64,000 nt of DNA, from NCBI GenBank assembly GCA_030761205.1, contig JAULJL010000010.1, positions 12,867,241 to 12,931,240 of the forward strand, read 5' to 3'. The position numbers and the translations under genes were made by a program. The notes below the pieces were generated by a model. The model was given only the letters and a program-made list of their open reading frames with translations. It was not told the origin of the DNA and searched no databases. Shown here one piece after another: positions 11,285 to 23,029 of this stretch. Every line of letters begins with the position of its first letter. The stretch's first letter is position 1. This stretch comes from Fremontodendron californicum. Lineage: Eukaryota; Streptophyta; Magnoliopsida; Malvales; Malvaceae.

Positions 11285-11840
11285 TTGAACAAGTATGGAT
11301 TCTTAGTTTCACTAATCAAGTTTGAATCATTGACAACTTCAAATACCGAAAAAACAAAATGCAGTTGTGCAGGTAGGGGTTGGTCTACCTTTAGGTTCGA
11401 ATTATTTCAGGCTTGGGTTCAGTTCAAGTTCAAATCGTCTTGTATTCAAATGATTTTGGATCATACTATTTCAGATTTGAGTTTTTTCAAATTCAAATCT
11501 TCACAGATTGCAACATTTCGAGTTCAGGTTATTTCAATTCGAATCATATTAAATTCAGTTTATTTTGGGTTCGATTTATTTCGTGTTCAGTCAATCTCAA
11601 GCTAATTACAATTCGGATCTTTTAAGTTAAATTCAAAGTTTCATTGGTTTCGAATAAAGTCAATCTTTATTTAAGTCATTATGGTTTTAGGTTGCTTCGA
11701 TTTGGATCGCTTCAGTTTCAAGTTTTATCAAGTTCGAATTGTCTCTGATTTGAATTATTTTAAGTTCGTATTTTTTCAAATTCGAAGTTTTCAACTTTTT
11801 TCAATCAATAAAAATTGGATTGAATTTAGATTTTGGCTGC
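11285..11840. repeat. Degenerate TTC-rich quasi-repeat tract
   Basis: Motifs such as TTCAAATC, TTCGAATT and ATTTCAGGTT recur irregularly over about 550 bp. Two overlapping plus-strand frames are open here, but the peptides are just repeated F/Q/S/R patterns and I do not regard them as genes. Confidence 0.5.
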
Positions 11841-11900
11841 TTTAGATGATTTTTCGAATTTAATCAAATTTTGCTACCTCCACAAGTATCTAAAACTTTG

Positions 11901-11943
11901 CCATGTGGATATCCACATGGATTCCATGTGGATATCCACATGG
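11901..11943. repeat. Two tandem copies of a perfect 20-bp palindrome
   Basis: CCATGTGGATATCCACATGG occurs at 11901-11920 and 11924-11943, separated by ATT, and a third half-unit follows. Each copy is fully self-complementary. Confidence 0.9.
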
Positions 11944-11959
11944 ATTCCATGTGGCATGG

Positions 11960-12897
11960 AGATGGTAAATTCCATCGAATTTTAACTGACCGGCAGATTG
12001 AATGAATTTAATTTTTTTTTAAAAGGATCGCAAATCCAAAATTTGAATTTTAAAAATGTCAAGTGAATAAAGTATTGTACAAAGATCATAAACATTTTAA
12101 TTTTGTATTACAGGCGTTCATTATTTGCTATTTGCATTCATTTGCTATAAAGTAAAGCAAAAAGTTAATTGTTTTAAAATACACAAATATTTAAAATATA
12201 ATACCAATTATAACATAATTAATGTTTATAACACTAGAAGCATGTATTTTATCATATAAAAAATTGTTCAAAATTTGAATCTAATCATTGTACTGTATAA
12301 AAAAACCCTAAATTTAATCCTGTTCTACTATATGCGCAAATTAAATCCTATACTTTCAAAATTACTAATTTTGGTTCAATTGTTAACAACATTAAGATTT
12401 TTTTCTTCAAATATATTGAAATAACATTGATTATATTGACTGCTGCTAACGTGTTGATCATGTTGACTTCTGTTAATGTAGTGTTGATCAAAAATAGTTT
12501 TTTTGAAAAGAATATTTATTTTTTAAAAAAAAAATTAAAAAACCAAAAGACCTTTTATTTCCAAATGTAGTTTTTGCTTTTCTATTTCTTAAAAAAAAAA
12601 AAAAAAAAAGCTCTAAAGAAAAAAAAAATACAAAGATAAGTTTTAAGAATTATTTTTTTTGGATGCAAGTGAAGTCAAAGCATGAGAATAACAAAAGGGG
12701 TTGTTAATAATGAAATTGAAACTTAAACTTTTTTTACTATCACATCTTAAAAATAATTATATGAATCATCTTAAATTTTAAAGATAATTTAATATGTGCA
12801 GTAAGAAATATATAAATGGTTCAAAGATGAGTTCTAAAAATTATTTTATATGTGCACTAACATCTTATACAATTAAATAAAAGTAATCCCTCCTGAA
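11960..12897. other. AT-rich intergenic DNA, no gene seen
   Basis: Poly-A/T tracts dominate. No frame, TIR or tandem unit stands out. Confidence 0.5.
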
Positions 12898-12958
12898 AAG
12901 CAATCCCCTCAATTTGAGGGGATTGCTTTATTATTGGCTTGCCATATGGCAAGCCAAT
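12898..12958. repeat. Two adjacent perfect hairpins
   Basis: Positions 12898-12928 have 14-base arms (AAGCAATCCCCTCA) round a 3-base loop. Positions 12933-12958 form a 26-bp perfect palindrome centred on GCCATATGGC. They are 4 bp apart in AT-rich DNA. Confidence 0.9.
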
Positions 12959-12959
12959 G

Positions 12960-14100
12960 TTTTTTTTTTTTTTTAGTTAAGAAAAAAAAAAGAAAAAATA
13001 AATAAAGGGAAAAAAGAGAAATATTTGTGTATTTATGTTGAATTTATGTTTTTTTTTTTTGTCATAATCGTATTCAAGGTATTATATATTTATAATATTT
13101 TTTGATACGTTAATAATTCGTTTTATATAAATTTTGACACGTTCGTGTTTATGTTATTTTTCATTTCGTGTCATGTTTTAATTATTTTTTCATGTTGTGT
13201 TCGTGTCGTATAATTATGTTGTGTTCAAAATTTTCAGATCTAATTGACACTATTTAAATAACTATCAATTTTGTGTCACGTATCGTCGTGTTCATATTTT
13301 TGTTACTTCTTAATCTTTTTCAAAGTATTATATATTTATATAAATTTTGACAGGTTAATAATTGATTTTATAAGTTATTATATGATAGTTGTTAGGTTTA
13401 TATTTTATTATTTTTTTTATTTCTTAATATGAATAAAGATGATAAATATCAATATAATCTAAATGAATTAAATTTTTATATCCATCTTAATTTTTTTTAC
13501 ATATAATGTACATATAGTGAATTAGATTTGTGTATTCGTATTGTATTTGCATTATTTTATATCTATACCTTACTTTAAAAATGATCCTCAAGTTGTGATA
13601 TTTTGTATAGTAATTCAATTTTAACTCTAAATTTATTTTATTTTTTGTGTTATAATCGTATTCAATATATTATCAATGATAATAAAACTGAAGCGTCGCG
13701 AAGATTCAAACACCAGTATACATAAAAAATTCCCCCCCATTGGCAGCAATAATAAAGTTTTCTTATACATGGCTTGGTTGAACAGTAAACAAACTAATTT
13801 ACTTTTCCAAATCACTGCTGTATACATAATTTGACACATTTAGCAAGTGGAGAAAAAGAAGGATATGCTATTCCACTCATTTGCCACCCCAAATTCATCA
13901 AACCTTTGATCCTAGAATTTGTTAAGCTTAAAAGTGTCCCTCAATCCTGCAATGACTCAAGTTAATTGGGATTTACATTGGCATGAATCAAAAAGTAAAA
14001 ACAAAAATAGGTTATGAGTAAGTAAAAACAAAAATAGGTTATGAGTAAGATTCATTTTACAAGGGCACCCTTAGCACCTAGAAAAAGGTTTGAATTACAA
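12960..14100. other. Intergenic DNA downstream of SRT2, no gene seen
   Basis: AT-rich with a TTTTGTTGTG/TCGTGT-rich patch (13020-13300). A 26-27-bp tandem duplication containing AAAAATAGGTTATGAGTAAG lies at about 13993-14048. The SRT2 3' untranslated region probably ends in the right part; no poly(A) signal can be singled out. Confidence 0.5.
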
Positions 14101-14501
14101 GCCAAATTATCACAAATCTATGTAAAGGATTTCATGAATGAGTGCCCTAAACGACGCACTTGTTAAGATCACTATATGTGGGCGAAAAATCCACATTTAT
14201 AGTCAAACAACGAATGAATTTAAAATATTTCAAAAAAGAAAAGTAAAACTTTAACAAGTGCCCTCACTCTCAAAGCACTCATCCCCTTTATGAAAGAATT
14301 TCAAGTAATCATAGACTTACATATACTGAAAAATCTTGATATATCTGCATTATAAGCAACTTGAATTTTGTTTTTTCAAATTGATCTATCTATGTATATT
14401 AATAATTAATAACAAATTGTTTTTTATATTTAAAGATTATTGTAAATAAACTTTAGGCCCAGAAAAATAAGTAGTAGTTGATTTTACCTTCCCTAATCAT
14501 A

Positions 14502-16142
14502 TTACTGAAGGGCAGGGATACTGAGGGAGCCAGTGTTGAGCACTCTTGGCAAAATCTGTAGCAATTGCACCGCATGCAAGGGTTAAAAAGATACAACCAT
14601 GAGAAACTACATATGCAAGGTCAATGCACAAAACTAAGCAAAAGTTAAAACTTCAAAAACAGTACCTCGCCCAATCGAGCATTTAGTTTCAAGGATACAA
14701 AATCATCGGCACGGGTCATACCGATATTCACAATTGCAGTGGAGGCACCTGCCTCATGAGCAGCCCTGTCAAATTCAAAGACCATTAGCTGCAGATCAAA
14801 TCCTCCTAAAAAAAGTAAATAAAAAAAAAATTATTTATTGTCCTTAGAACTTGAAATATTGAAAGTTGCTACATCAGAATCCTGAAACTAAAAGTAACAA
14901 ACTTGAGGACTGGTTCTTGCAAGGAAACTTTGAAGTGATACACTAGTACATGTCAGCCACAACTTATTATTAAAGAAATTATGTTCAAATAAATAGAATA
15001 ACGAACCAATTATAATTGAACCAAAGATTTCATACAAACACCATTGATCAGTACTTGACTTCTATTCTTTGGATGTGAATTTTGAAATAAAATTTACCAA
15101 CCAAATATATACCTGACAAGTCGGTAAGCAGACATGGTCATCAAAGATGATCCTAATACAAGGAAAGCATCACATTCTCTTGCAACTTCCATGGCCTTAT
15201 CAGCTCTTTCCTTGGGCACATTGTCACCGAAGAAGACAACCTTGAAGTTTAAATACACAACAAAAACATTAAAAAAAGTTGCATTTGTATTTCATTTAAA
15301 TTTTAATTGTACAACTACTCAAATTAATCTCAAACTAGATAGGTCAAATACACAACAAAAATCGATTGTCATTTTCTTTTGAATGTACAATTACAAAATG
15401 TCAGAAACTAACAGCAAGATGGCTGAGGCAATATCGCTATGAACAAAAATTGAGAAATTAAAAAGAATAGCTTCCTCCGACAATTAGAACAAAGCAAAAA
15501 GTGTAAATAAAAACCGTGATAAAAAAAAGAAAGGTATTTTCATATAACAATAGATATTATACCTATGCAATAGTTCTAAATGATTATTAATTAAATCAGT
15601 TAGCTGTGATACATCCAAAAGATACACAAATTAATATTTCTGGTACTAGGATGATAGCAGAAAGATCCAATCAAAATATATATCAATCAAACTATGCTAC
15701 TATCTGAAGAAATAAAAGTTAAAGGTCAGCGGAAGATGATCCTCTTCACCAAAATTACCAAGATCCTTTGAAGGAATATTTTTTCCTTTCAATTAAATAA
15801 CTTTCAAGCTGCATTTTAGATCCCTATGCTTTTGCTTACCATTGAAAAATATGCGAAACTACATCATGAAAAGGAAGACCTCAAATTCATATGGGCAAGG
15901 AATGGTATAGGGGCATGTATAGAAAGAAAAATGACAAAAAAGAAATTAGTTTTGGACCTTTCACTTCAATCCTTTGTATCAAAAAGTGGGGTAGTTACTA
16001 GAAGCCAAATTTTATCTGCTCTAAATAAAACCACAAATCTTACTGCGAACAATTCAATTTTCAGACAAGACCGTGTCTGTCAAGAGAATATGTCCTGAAT
16101 CTTAGCCTACTCTGCATAACTTGATTATCTCAATAGCTTTAA

Positions 16143-16177
<35 letters not shown>

Positions 16178-19100
16178 TTTTAGCACTTCTTGATAAAATC
16201 ATGTCACAATATACCAGATTCCTTGATAATTGTGCCACACACATGTACCAGACCCTCATTACCATGTATACATGAGGATTACATTCATGGTTCCATGAAG
16301 TCTTTTAAGTTAAAAACACATTTTGAACCTCTAAACACTTAAAAACAAATTTTTAATATTTACTATGTTCTCTGTTCAGTGTTCACCACTGCCATAAGCT
16401 ATTGAAAGAAAGAAGTACGTTCAGGAAATAGGAAATAGGAAATATAAGCATCATGACACTTGCAACACTTTAGATGCTGATTATTCATAAAAGCAATAGC
16501 AAAGTATCTTACATCAGGTTTCAGGATCCCCTTGCATTTCTGGCAAGTGGGGATGTGGAAATCCTCCTCCCAAAATTTCTCATCAATCTCAATGTCACCA
16601 TCAGGCCTTTGCTTCATGCCAAAGCTCTTATCTGATCCAGGGCTGCCATAGTCCAAGCTTTCAATTGCTGCTGCCCACTGCAATAGCAAGAATTCGTTGC
16701 CTATTCCAGTTATGAAAGCAGAATGTCTTTGCACCCAGAGGTACAATCAAAGGGTTTAGGGATTCTATGGGAAGTAGCATTCTATTGATCAGTTAAAAAT
16801 AATAAAAATATAAAATGCACTGGTGGTCCTTAACCTTAGCACAAAGTTTCATTTGATCCATAAACTCCCAATTGGTTTATTTAAATTCTAAACCTCTTTA
16901 AATTGCTATAGTTTAGTCCTTCCTTTAGATAGTTTGGTTAAAAATGGATGGAAGGTGCTCACATGGACAACCACCTTACTGAAATGTGAATATTTCTATT
17001 TATTTTAACAGTGTCATTGGATGATAAGGCATTATTGGAACAATTTAAAGAGATTTGCTATATAAATGAAACAATAGAAAGGTAAGAACGAGAAGTGAAA
17101 AAGAATAACTCGCAGATCACTCACTTTGGTGAGTCACCTGACTCCATGTTATCAATTGACTATAAATTCAAGACATATAACATACGAGTTCAGTTAATCA
17201 CTTAATCAGAACATTCATTACTTAAAATCAAAATCCAGAAAATAAAATAACACATATAAGGTCAATTATTCTGAGTTTTTCAAACTTTGTATTACAATAT
17301 TAATTGACAATGAGAATTAGAGGATTGATGGGCATTGCAAAGGGTGGTTAAATCTACAAGACTAACCTTCGGATTAAGGGCCTTCACTTCATCTTGAAAT
17401 AAATTTCGACAAAAGGAAAAACCACAATCTAAGCAAATCACACTATGAACGGTCCCATGCAATTCTAGTGGGTTGCTCCCAGCACGATGATGCAGCCTGA
17501 AACATCATCTTGATAAATTAGTGCCACTAACATCACTTATGAATAAGAGATGAAAGGAAAATAGTTTTACCTGTCAACATTCTGTGTTATCATAAAATTT
17601 ATTTGGCCAGCTTTCTCTAGAGATGCCAAAGCAACATGTGCAGAACTAGGTTGTGCTGCAGTAAACCGCCTCCATCCAGCATAGCTCCTTGCCCAATACC
17701 GCCTGCGGGCATGGCTTGAACGTACAAACTCCTGTTCAGAGAAAATTGTAAAAGGATAGAAGTTGAAAATACAGACATTTATAGAAAAACAATTGATAGT
17801 TAGTGAATTATTGCATAAATTTGGTTAACCGCAATTGGGTTCTAAACATTTTCAGAGAAAAATGTCAGGAAACTGTACTTTTGAGAGATTTTGAAAACAA
17901 AATAGGATGGATTTGATGTTTTGCAAGTAACTCATCTTGTATTCCCACTTCTTTGTATAAATGAAATTCAATCTTTCAAAAAAAAGTTATGAAGCTAGGT
18001 GAAGTTTTTTTATCTTTATTCATCATAAAAGACAAGTAATTTTGATGCTATGGAATGATGGTTACAACCTTTGTCAAAATTACCAAAGGGAATGGTCAAG
18101 AGTCTCAAGACATCTATGATGCTATTGACCGGAAAAGTTAGTACCTATGGAGATGATGAGGTCAGTAGCTAACAAGATAATGCAAATTGACAACTGTGTT
18201 TCACTATCTACGACTCTAGAAAAAGCAACTTTCCTGACCTTCAAAAATGAATGATGTGAAACTTCTGGAAACACTTCTTTTGTTTATCACCCCACAGAAA
18301 CACACAAAAAGTTCTGAGAACAGAAACATGATTTACAATAACTAGCTCTGTACCAGTTTTCCTCTCTTTCCAGTTGTCTTTGATAATAAAATAGAGATGC
18401 ACAAAGGGTACTGAAACCAACAAAAGAGAATCTTCTGAGAAGAAAGCAGTCAAGGAATTATATCAAGCTACGCTATTTTCCCCATCATGTACTCATGCTC
18501 TAGACAGCCACTCTTATTTATCATTCTTTCATTCTTCTTTTTGTCCTTAGGTACAGTACTCAGTTGTGAAAGAAACAGTAAATGTCATTACAAAGTAATG
18601 AAATCAATTATAAGCAGAAAGACAACAAGTTACTTTTAAGCAAACAATTTATCAAAATTCTTCAATTCATTAGCTGATTAGCATATTAACTAAACTCTCA
18701 TGTATATTAATTCAGTACTAACTACTAAGACCAGCTTTCACAGCGCATGCCTGCAGATCACCTGATGGGTAATTGGCTTGAAACCAGAATTATAAGCTCC
18801 ATTTGGGCTGCCAAAAAAAAAATTGTTATTGAAAATAAATGGAAAAAAAAAATTGACATTGACATTTGAAAAGGAAGGAAATAGGGAAATTAGAACTAGA
18901 GAGAATTTTTTCTGTGAATGATCTTAAGAGGATCTGAACCATGTATAATTTAGAGGCTGGCATGCTGGTGACACAACCAAATGAGTAACAAAATGAAAAA
19001 GTCTGCACAAAAATGTACAAAGTGTACCAATGTGAACAACTAAATGAGACAATTGAGAACAGTTAGGTCTTCACATGAGTTACTAGTTATTTATTTTCAA

Positions 19101-21518
19101 AAGGGGTTTTTAATTTGTCTAATTTTTTAAGCATGGTTATTTAAGAGCACTTGTCTTTCTGTTAATGTATTAAACCCTGGCTTGATTTAATTTCATTGTT
19201 GATGCATATGAGAAGAAATCAAAATGTGGATAATAGATGGTACCTTCACCAAAAAAAAAATGAAAGAAGTGATAGCAGCAAAGAACAGTCGATTGAAAAC
19301 CTTAATATTTAAAACCCGCATTTTTTAAATGCTATACCCAAAAGCTGGCAAAAAAATTGCTCTGCTTTTTGCTAATGTTTCTTCTTTCCTCAATTAGTTC
19401 AGTAAAAGAATCATCTATTATCCAACTTCTTTTTTATTTCTCTTGCTACATCAGCATTTAAAATTCCTTTTGTTACTAACAATTTCCAAATATCAAGATC
19501 CTGTAAAATTTTTACAAAAGTTGAACAGTCATTCAACTTTTCATAGTTGGAAACCATGTATGCTATGATTAAATGTGAATGGAAAATATAAGCACTTAAA
19601 AGACAATGACTAATCAACAGGAACATCCGTCAACCATAATGCAACGACACTCTATGGAAGAGTAATGCATGGAATGAAGAACAAAGAAGAAATAGTAATA
19701 TTCTACAACACTTTACCTGCTACTTATATGCCTATACGTAAATTTTATTTATATAAAAAAAAAAAAAAACTAAGAATAATCGAAAAATTACTAAGTTATA
19801 GATATAAATACATTTAAATTTTATATGTTATGGAAGGTCGGAACCTAAGGCAAAGTTGCCCGACGCTAGAATTTTTCAAATACTGCTTATTGCAAGAAAA
19901 AGGTTCATAACATTATGAGTCATATCCAAAACAAAGCTAACAAGAGATAGAACCTTCTATAATCAGGAATTCCACATTCAGTGCTAATTCCCGCTCCAGT
20001 CAATACCACGAGCTTGGCACTGCACGATAGAAATAGCTGTCAAATATTTAGCTCATTCAAATAAATTTACATCACTTATTGTGTGACTACAAAAGGAAAC
20101 TAAATATGCAAACACAAGTACAAGAATGACCTTTGATCAATGAGTTGATACAAGCTATTGACATCTTCAGTACTAGGAGGATCTGCTTTGGGAACCATCT
20201 TGTCTTTCAAAATTTTTGAAGGTGCCTGTGTAACTCTTACTGGCACCCCAGGGACAGATATCCGACATGGTGTCTGTACAGACTTTACACAGCCCTGAGA
20301 AAATGTTATCCTTCTTCTTTGGCTAACTGATTGTCGAAATTTGAGACTTGATAGAAGTATGTCTATAAGAAACGATGCATTTGCAAGAATATGGTGTCAA
20401 TTATGCAAGCCACACTTACAGAATGATGAAGGCAACATGTTATCTAATGTGTAAGACCAGGGATTTAAATTGCGGTCGCGGACGCGTTTTCGGTCGCGTT
20501 GTATTTATCGCGGTTGCGGACGTAATGAATGTTACCGCGGTCAATTGCGGTAAATATCGGCCGCGAATATCGACGGCGGAGGGAGCCGCAACCGCTAAAT
20601 AGCGGCCGTAACGTCGCGTTGCGGCCGCTATTTAAATCCCTGTGTAAGACTAAAACAACACCTGCCTGTCAAAAGATTTCGAAGCACCTCCAGTCTACTT
20701 GTAGAATCCTGCATAATGAACGTAAACGGCTTTGTGTTAAGAGCTCCAATCAGAAAGAGAAAACAATCACGATAGCAGAGGACCACATCACACCAAGTTC
20801 ATATGTGCAAGTTTGTATGCTGAGAATGGTGAAGAGTAAGAATAATATGAATTCAAAACCCAGCTTTAGTTATCTACCGGCATGAACAATGCTGCGGGGG
20901 GACGAATGTAGTAAAAGACACGGAGTTTTGGACATCAAGCTCCTCTCCTCCCACCATTATTAAGGTATGCCATAGTCTCACTACAGCTCAAGCTCATTTT
21001 ACTATTTTGTTTTTTGTTACTTTCTCATTCCCATCCTGACTTGCCGGAATCGTAAAGCTACTAGCTAAGCTCCAGCTAGAAAGATTTTTGAATCAGCAGT
21101 CATTTATGCCCATAGGCTAACCTTCCGAGTTCTGGCTTAATTAGAAGAACGTTTTTCATAGTATGCTTCTATAATATTAGACAGAAAACTGAAGATGAAA
21201 TTATATAAATATATATATATATATATTTACATAAAAGGGGATATTTCATAAGCTTTAAATTGGATTTTAAAAGTTTGATAAAAGGAAGGGAATTAAATGT
21301 GCAGAAATGAAGTAGATAATGATTAAATCCTGTATCAACAACAACAAAAAATTTGCAGTAGATGAAATAAAGGGTTTAATTTCTTCGCATAGAAAAACTC
21401 CAAAATGAAAAACAGAGAATTTAATTATCAATACATGAAATAGCTGCATAAAGATTTACAAGTATGAGAAAGTAAAGGAGGAAGGAAGCTTACAGAGATA
21501 AAGGGAGGAGAATGCCAT
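14502..21518 (-). CDS. SRT2: SRT2-type NAD-dependent protein deacylase (class II sirtuin), ten exons
   Basis: Sirtuins remove acyl groups from lysines using NAD. Plant SRT2 is SIRT4-like and mainly mitochondrial. Minus-strand exons: 21518-21494, 20362-20131, 20019-19954, 18807-18762, 17731-17571, 17496-17367, 16677-16513, 15240-15113, about 14766-14667, 14555-14502 (stop TAA). Every intron is GT-AG and the joined frame gives 368 residues, close to the Arabidopsis length. Motifs: NAD-binding TGAGISTECGIPDYR (residues 93-107), TQNVD (172-176), catalytic His190 in LHGTVHS, zinc Cys pairs CLDC (198-201) and CQKC (265-268), FFGDNVPKERADKA (278-291), LGSS (304-307), and NIG (331-333). The N-terminus is Ser/Arg-rich with few acids, as expected for a mitochondrial presequence. 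Exon 1 is the least certain; it was chosen because the ATG at 21518 alone joins exon 2 in frame. No damage is seen. Confidence 0.92.
16147..16176. repeat. TA microsatellite in SRT2 intron 7
   Basis: About 15 AT dinucleotides in the 1.27-kb intron between exons 7 and 8. The ORF at 15826-16098 in the same intron runs against the gene and has no recognisable domain. Confidence 0.9.
20458..20642. mobile_element. GC-rich hAT-type MITE in SRT2 intron 1 (185 bp)
   Basis: The TIRs are CAGGGATTTAAATTGCGG and, reversed, CAGGGATTTAAATAGCGG. Exact 8-bp target duplications TGTAAGAC lie at 20450-20457 and 20643-20650. The element is full of CpG (GCGGTCGCGG, CGCGTTGCGG) in an otherwise AT-rich intron. An ORF across it (20375-20602) is not a gene. 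Confidence 0.92.
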
Positions 21519-21777
21519 GGCAAACGCAAATGCAAACGCGAGAGCATGGTCTTGGTCTTGAAAATCTGGCTGATTTGAATTTAATTTTCTTTTCCTTTTA
21601 TTAAATAAACAAAGTAGAAAAAAGGAAGGAGTTAGTCGAGCCTCCAATGCAACAATGGTAGTTGTTGTTGTCGTCTTCAATTTTTCTTTTTTCTTTTTGT
21701 TTTTTTTTTTTTTGCACCAAAATTGTCCATTCCATATCGATCCACGTTCCGGTTTCTCCCTTCTCCTCTCTCTCCCG

Positions 21778-21815
<38 letters not shown>
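21519..21815 (-). promoter_or_regulatory. Probable SRT2 5' leader and core promoter
   Basis: Read on the minus strand, a TA-rich run (21814-21778) ends in ATATTTATACGGG. It is followed at 21775-21750 by GAGAGAGAGGAGAAGGGAGAA, then about 230 bases of leader with an A-run to the start codon at 21518. A TATA box near 21780 with transcription starting 25-35 bases downstream is inferred from position only. An out-of-frame ATG at 21547 lies in the leader. Confidence 0.5.
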
Positions 21816-21817
<2 letters not shown>

Positions 21818-21849
21818 TCACACACCTATTACGCGAATGAATGAAAAAG

Positions 21850-23029
21850 AATAAATAAAAAAATTACGTTTAAAAAAAATTGATTAGTGAATAATTTTTA
21901 AATATTATATATTATTTTTAATTATATATTATTATATTATTTATCTATATAAATGTTAATGTGATTTAAAATTTTAAAATTTGTTTAAAATATGCATCAT
22001 TTAATTATGATTTATGAATATATACTAATAATTTTCAAAATTTATGAACAATTTGAGTGATTAGAAGATGAAATAAATATTTGACCAAAAAAAAAAATAT
22101 CAAATAAATATGAAAGTGTCATTAAGTGGTAATTGTTTTTAAGGTAAAGTACACAAAAAAAATACGCTTATCCTTTTATAATTTGAAAAATATCAATTTA
22201 TTGTCTTGAAGTTTGATGAAATATACATTAACCCATTGAGATTTATTTATTAAGTAAATTTTAAATAAAAAATAAATTTATTTTTTTATTAATTATTAAT
22301 TATTTATTTTTCAAATTTCGGTGGTAAGTTGACATTTTTCAAACTAGAGATGGTAAGTGTATTTTTTTATTAATTTTTAGGGGTTTGTGTACTTTACCCA
22401 TATATTAATACACAAAAAATAAAGAAACACAAAATAATGAAACAATCCAAGTAATAATACAAAATAAAACCTAGAAATTTTGAAAGTCAAGTTTGTAAAA
22501 TTGTGCAACTACACAAAAATAACAAATTTGTATATAACAATACAAAAGAAAAGAAAAACACCTTAGGTAGTTGTATCGTACTCCTAGAAAAATTAAAGAG
22601 TGTGGACAATAGGCCTGCAAAAAGAATAGCTTGTCCTAATGCATTTTAGAGTTTCAAAATATCATTTTATATATGGTTTATGGAGAATAATTCAAAATTT
22701 TTGAATGATTAATTGACTTTAAATTATACTATTAAGAATCAAATTAAGATGGCAATTTCAAATTTAAAGTAATTTAAACTAGACAATTATAATGGTCAAT
22801 AAGCAATAATAGTCAAACTTTTCCTTGAATATTATATTTTTAAATCAATGAGAGCTCATCACATTTGTATTCTTTCATTGTCCAAAAATGCTAATGATAA
22901 GATATTTGTATGATTTAAGGTAATCAATAATTATAAAATAGATTTTGGCCTGAAATTGAGTTAAATGGAATTCAAATTGTAATTGAAATTTAATCAAATT
23001 TATTAATTAAAGATAATTCCCTTATTCAA
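21850..23029. other. AT-rich intergenic DNA upstream of SRT2, no gene seen
   Basis: Mostly A/T runs. One possible small element at 22142-22399 is listed separately. No coding frame. Confidence 0.5.
22142..22399. mobile_element. Possible 258-bp MITE
   Basis: The left end AGGTAAAGTACACAAA matches, on the opposite strand, GGGTAAAGTACACAAA at the right end, and inner parts also match (ATACGCTTATCC against ATACACTTACC). I could not find a convincing target-site duplication, so the family is open. Confidence 0.45.

Noticed and set aside
11285..11625. 106-codon ORF with repeated F/Q/S/R pattern
   Set aside because: It follows from the TTC-rich quasi-repeat; no known domain.
15826..16098. 90-codon plus-strand ORF within SRT2
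   Set aside because: Antisense in intron 7; no domain and no splice or start context.
21456..21840. Minus- and plus-strand ORFs of 61-121 codons over the SRT2 leader
   Set aside because: They translate TA and poly-A/T tracts (YIYIYIY, KKKK) and overlap the promoter and exon 1 of SRT2 in the wrong frame.
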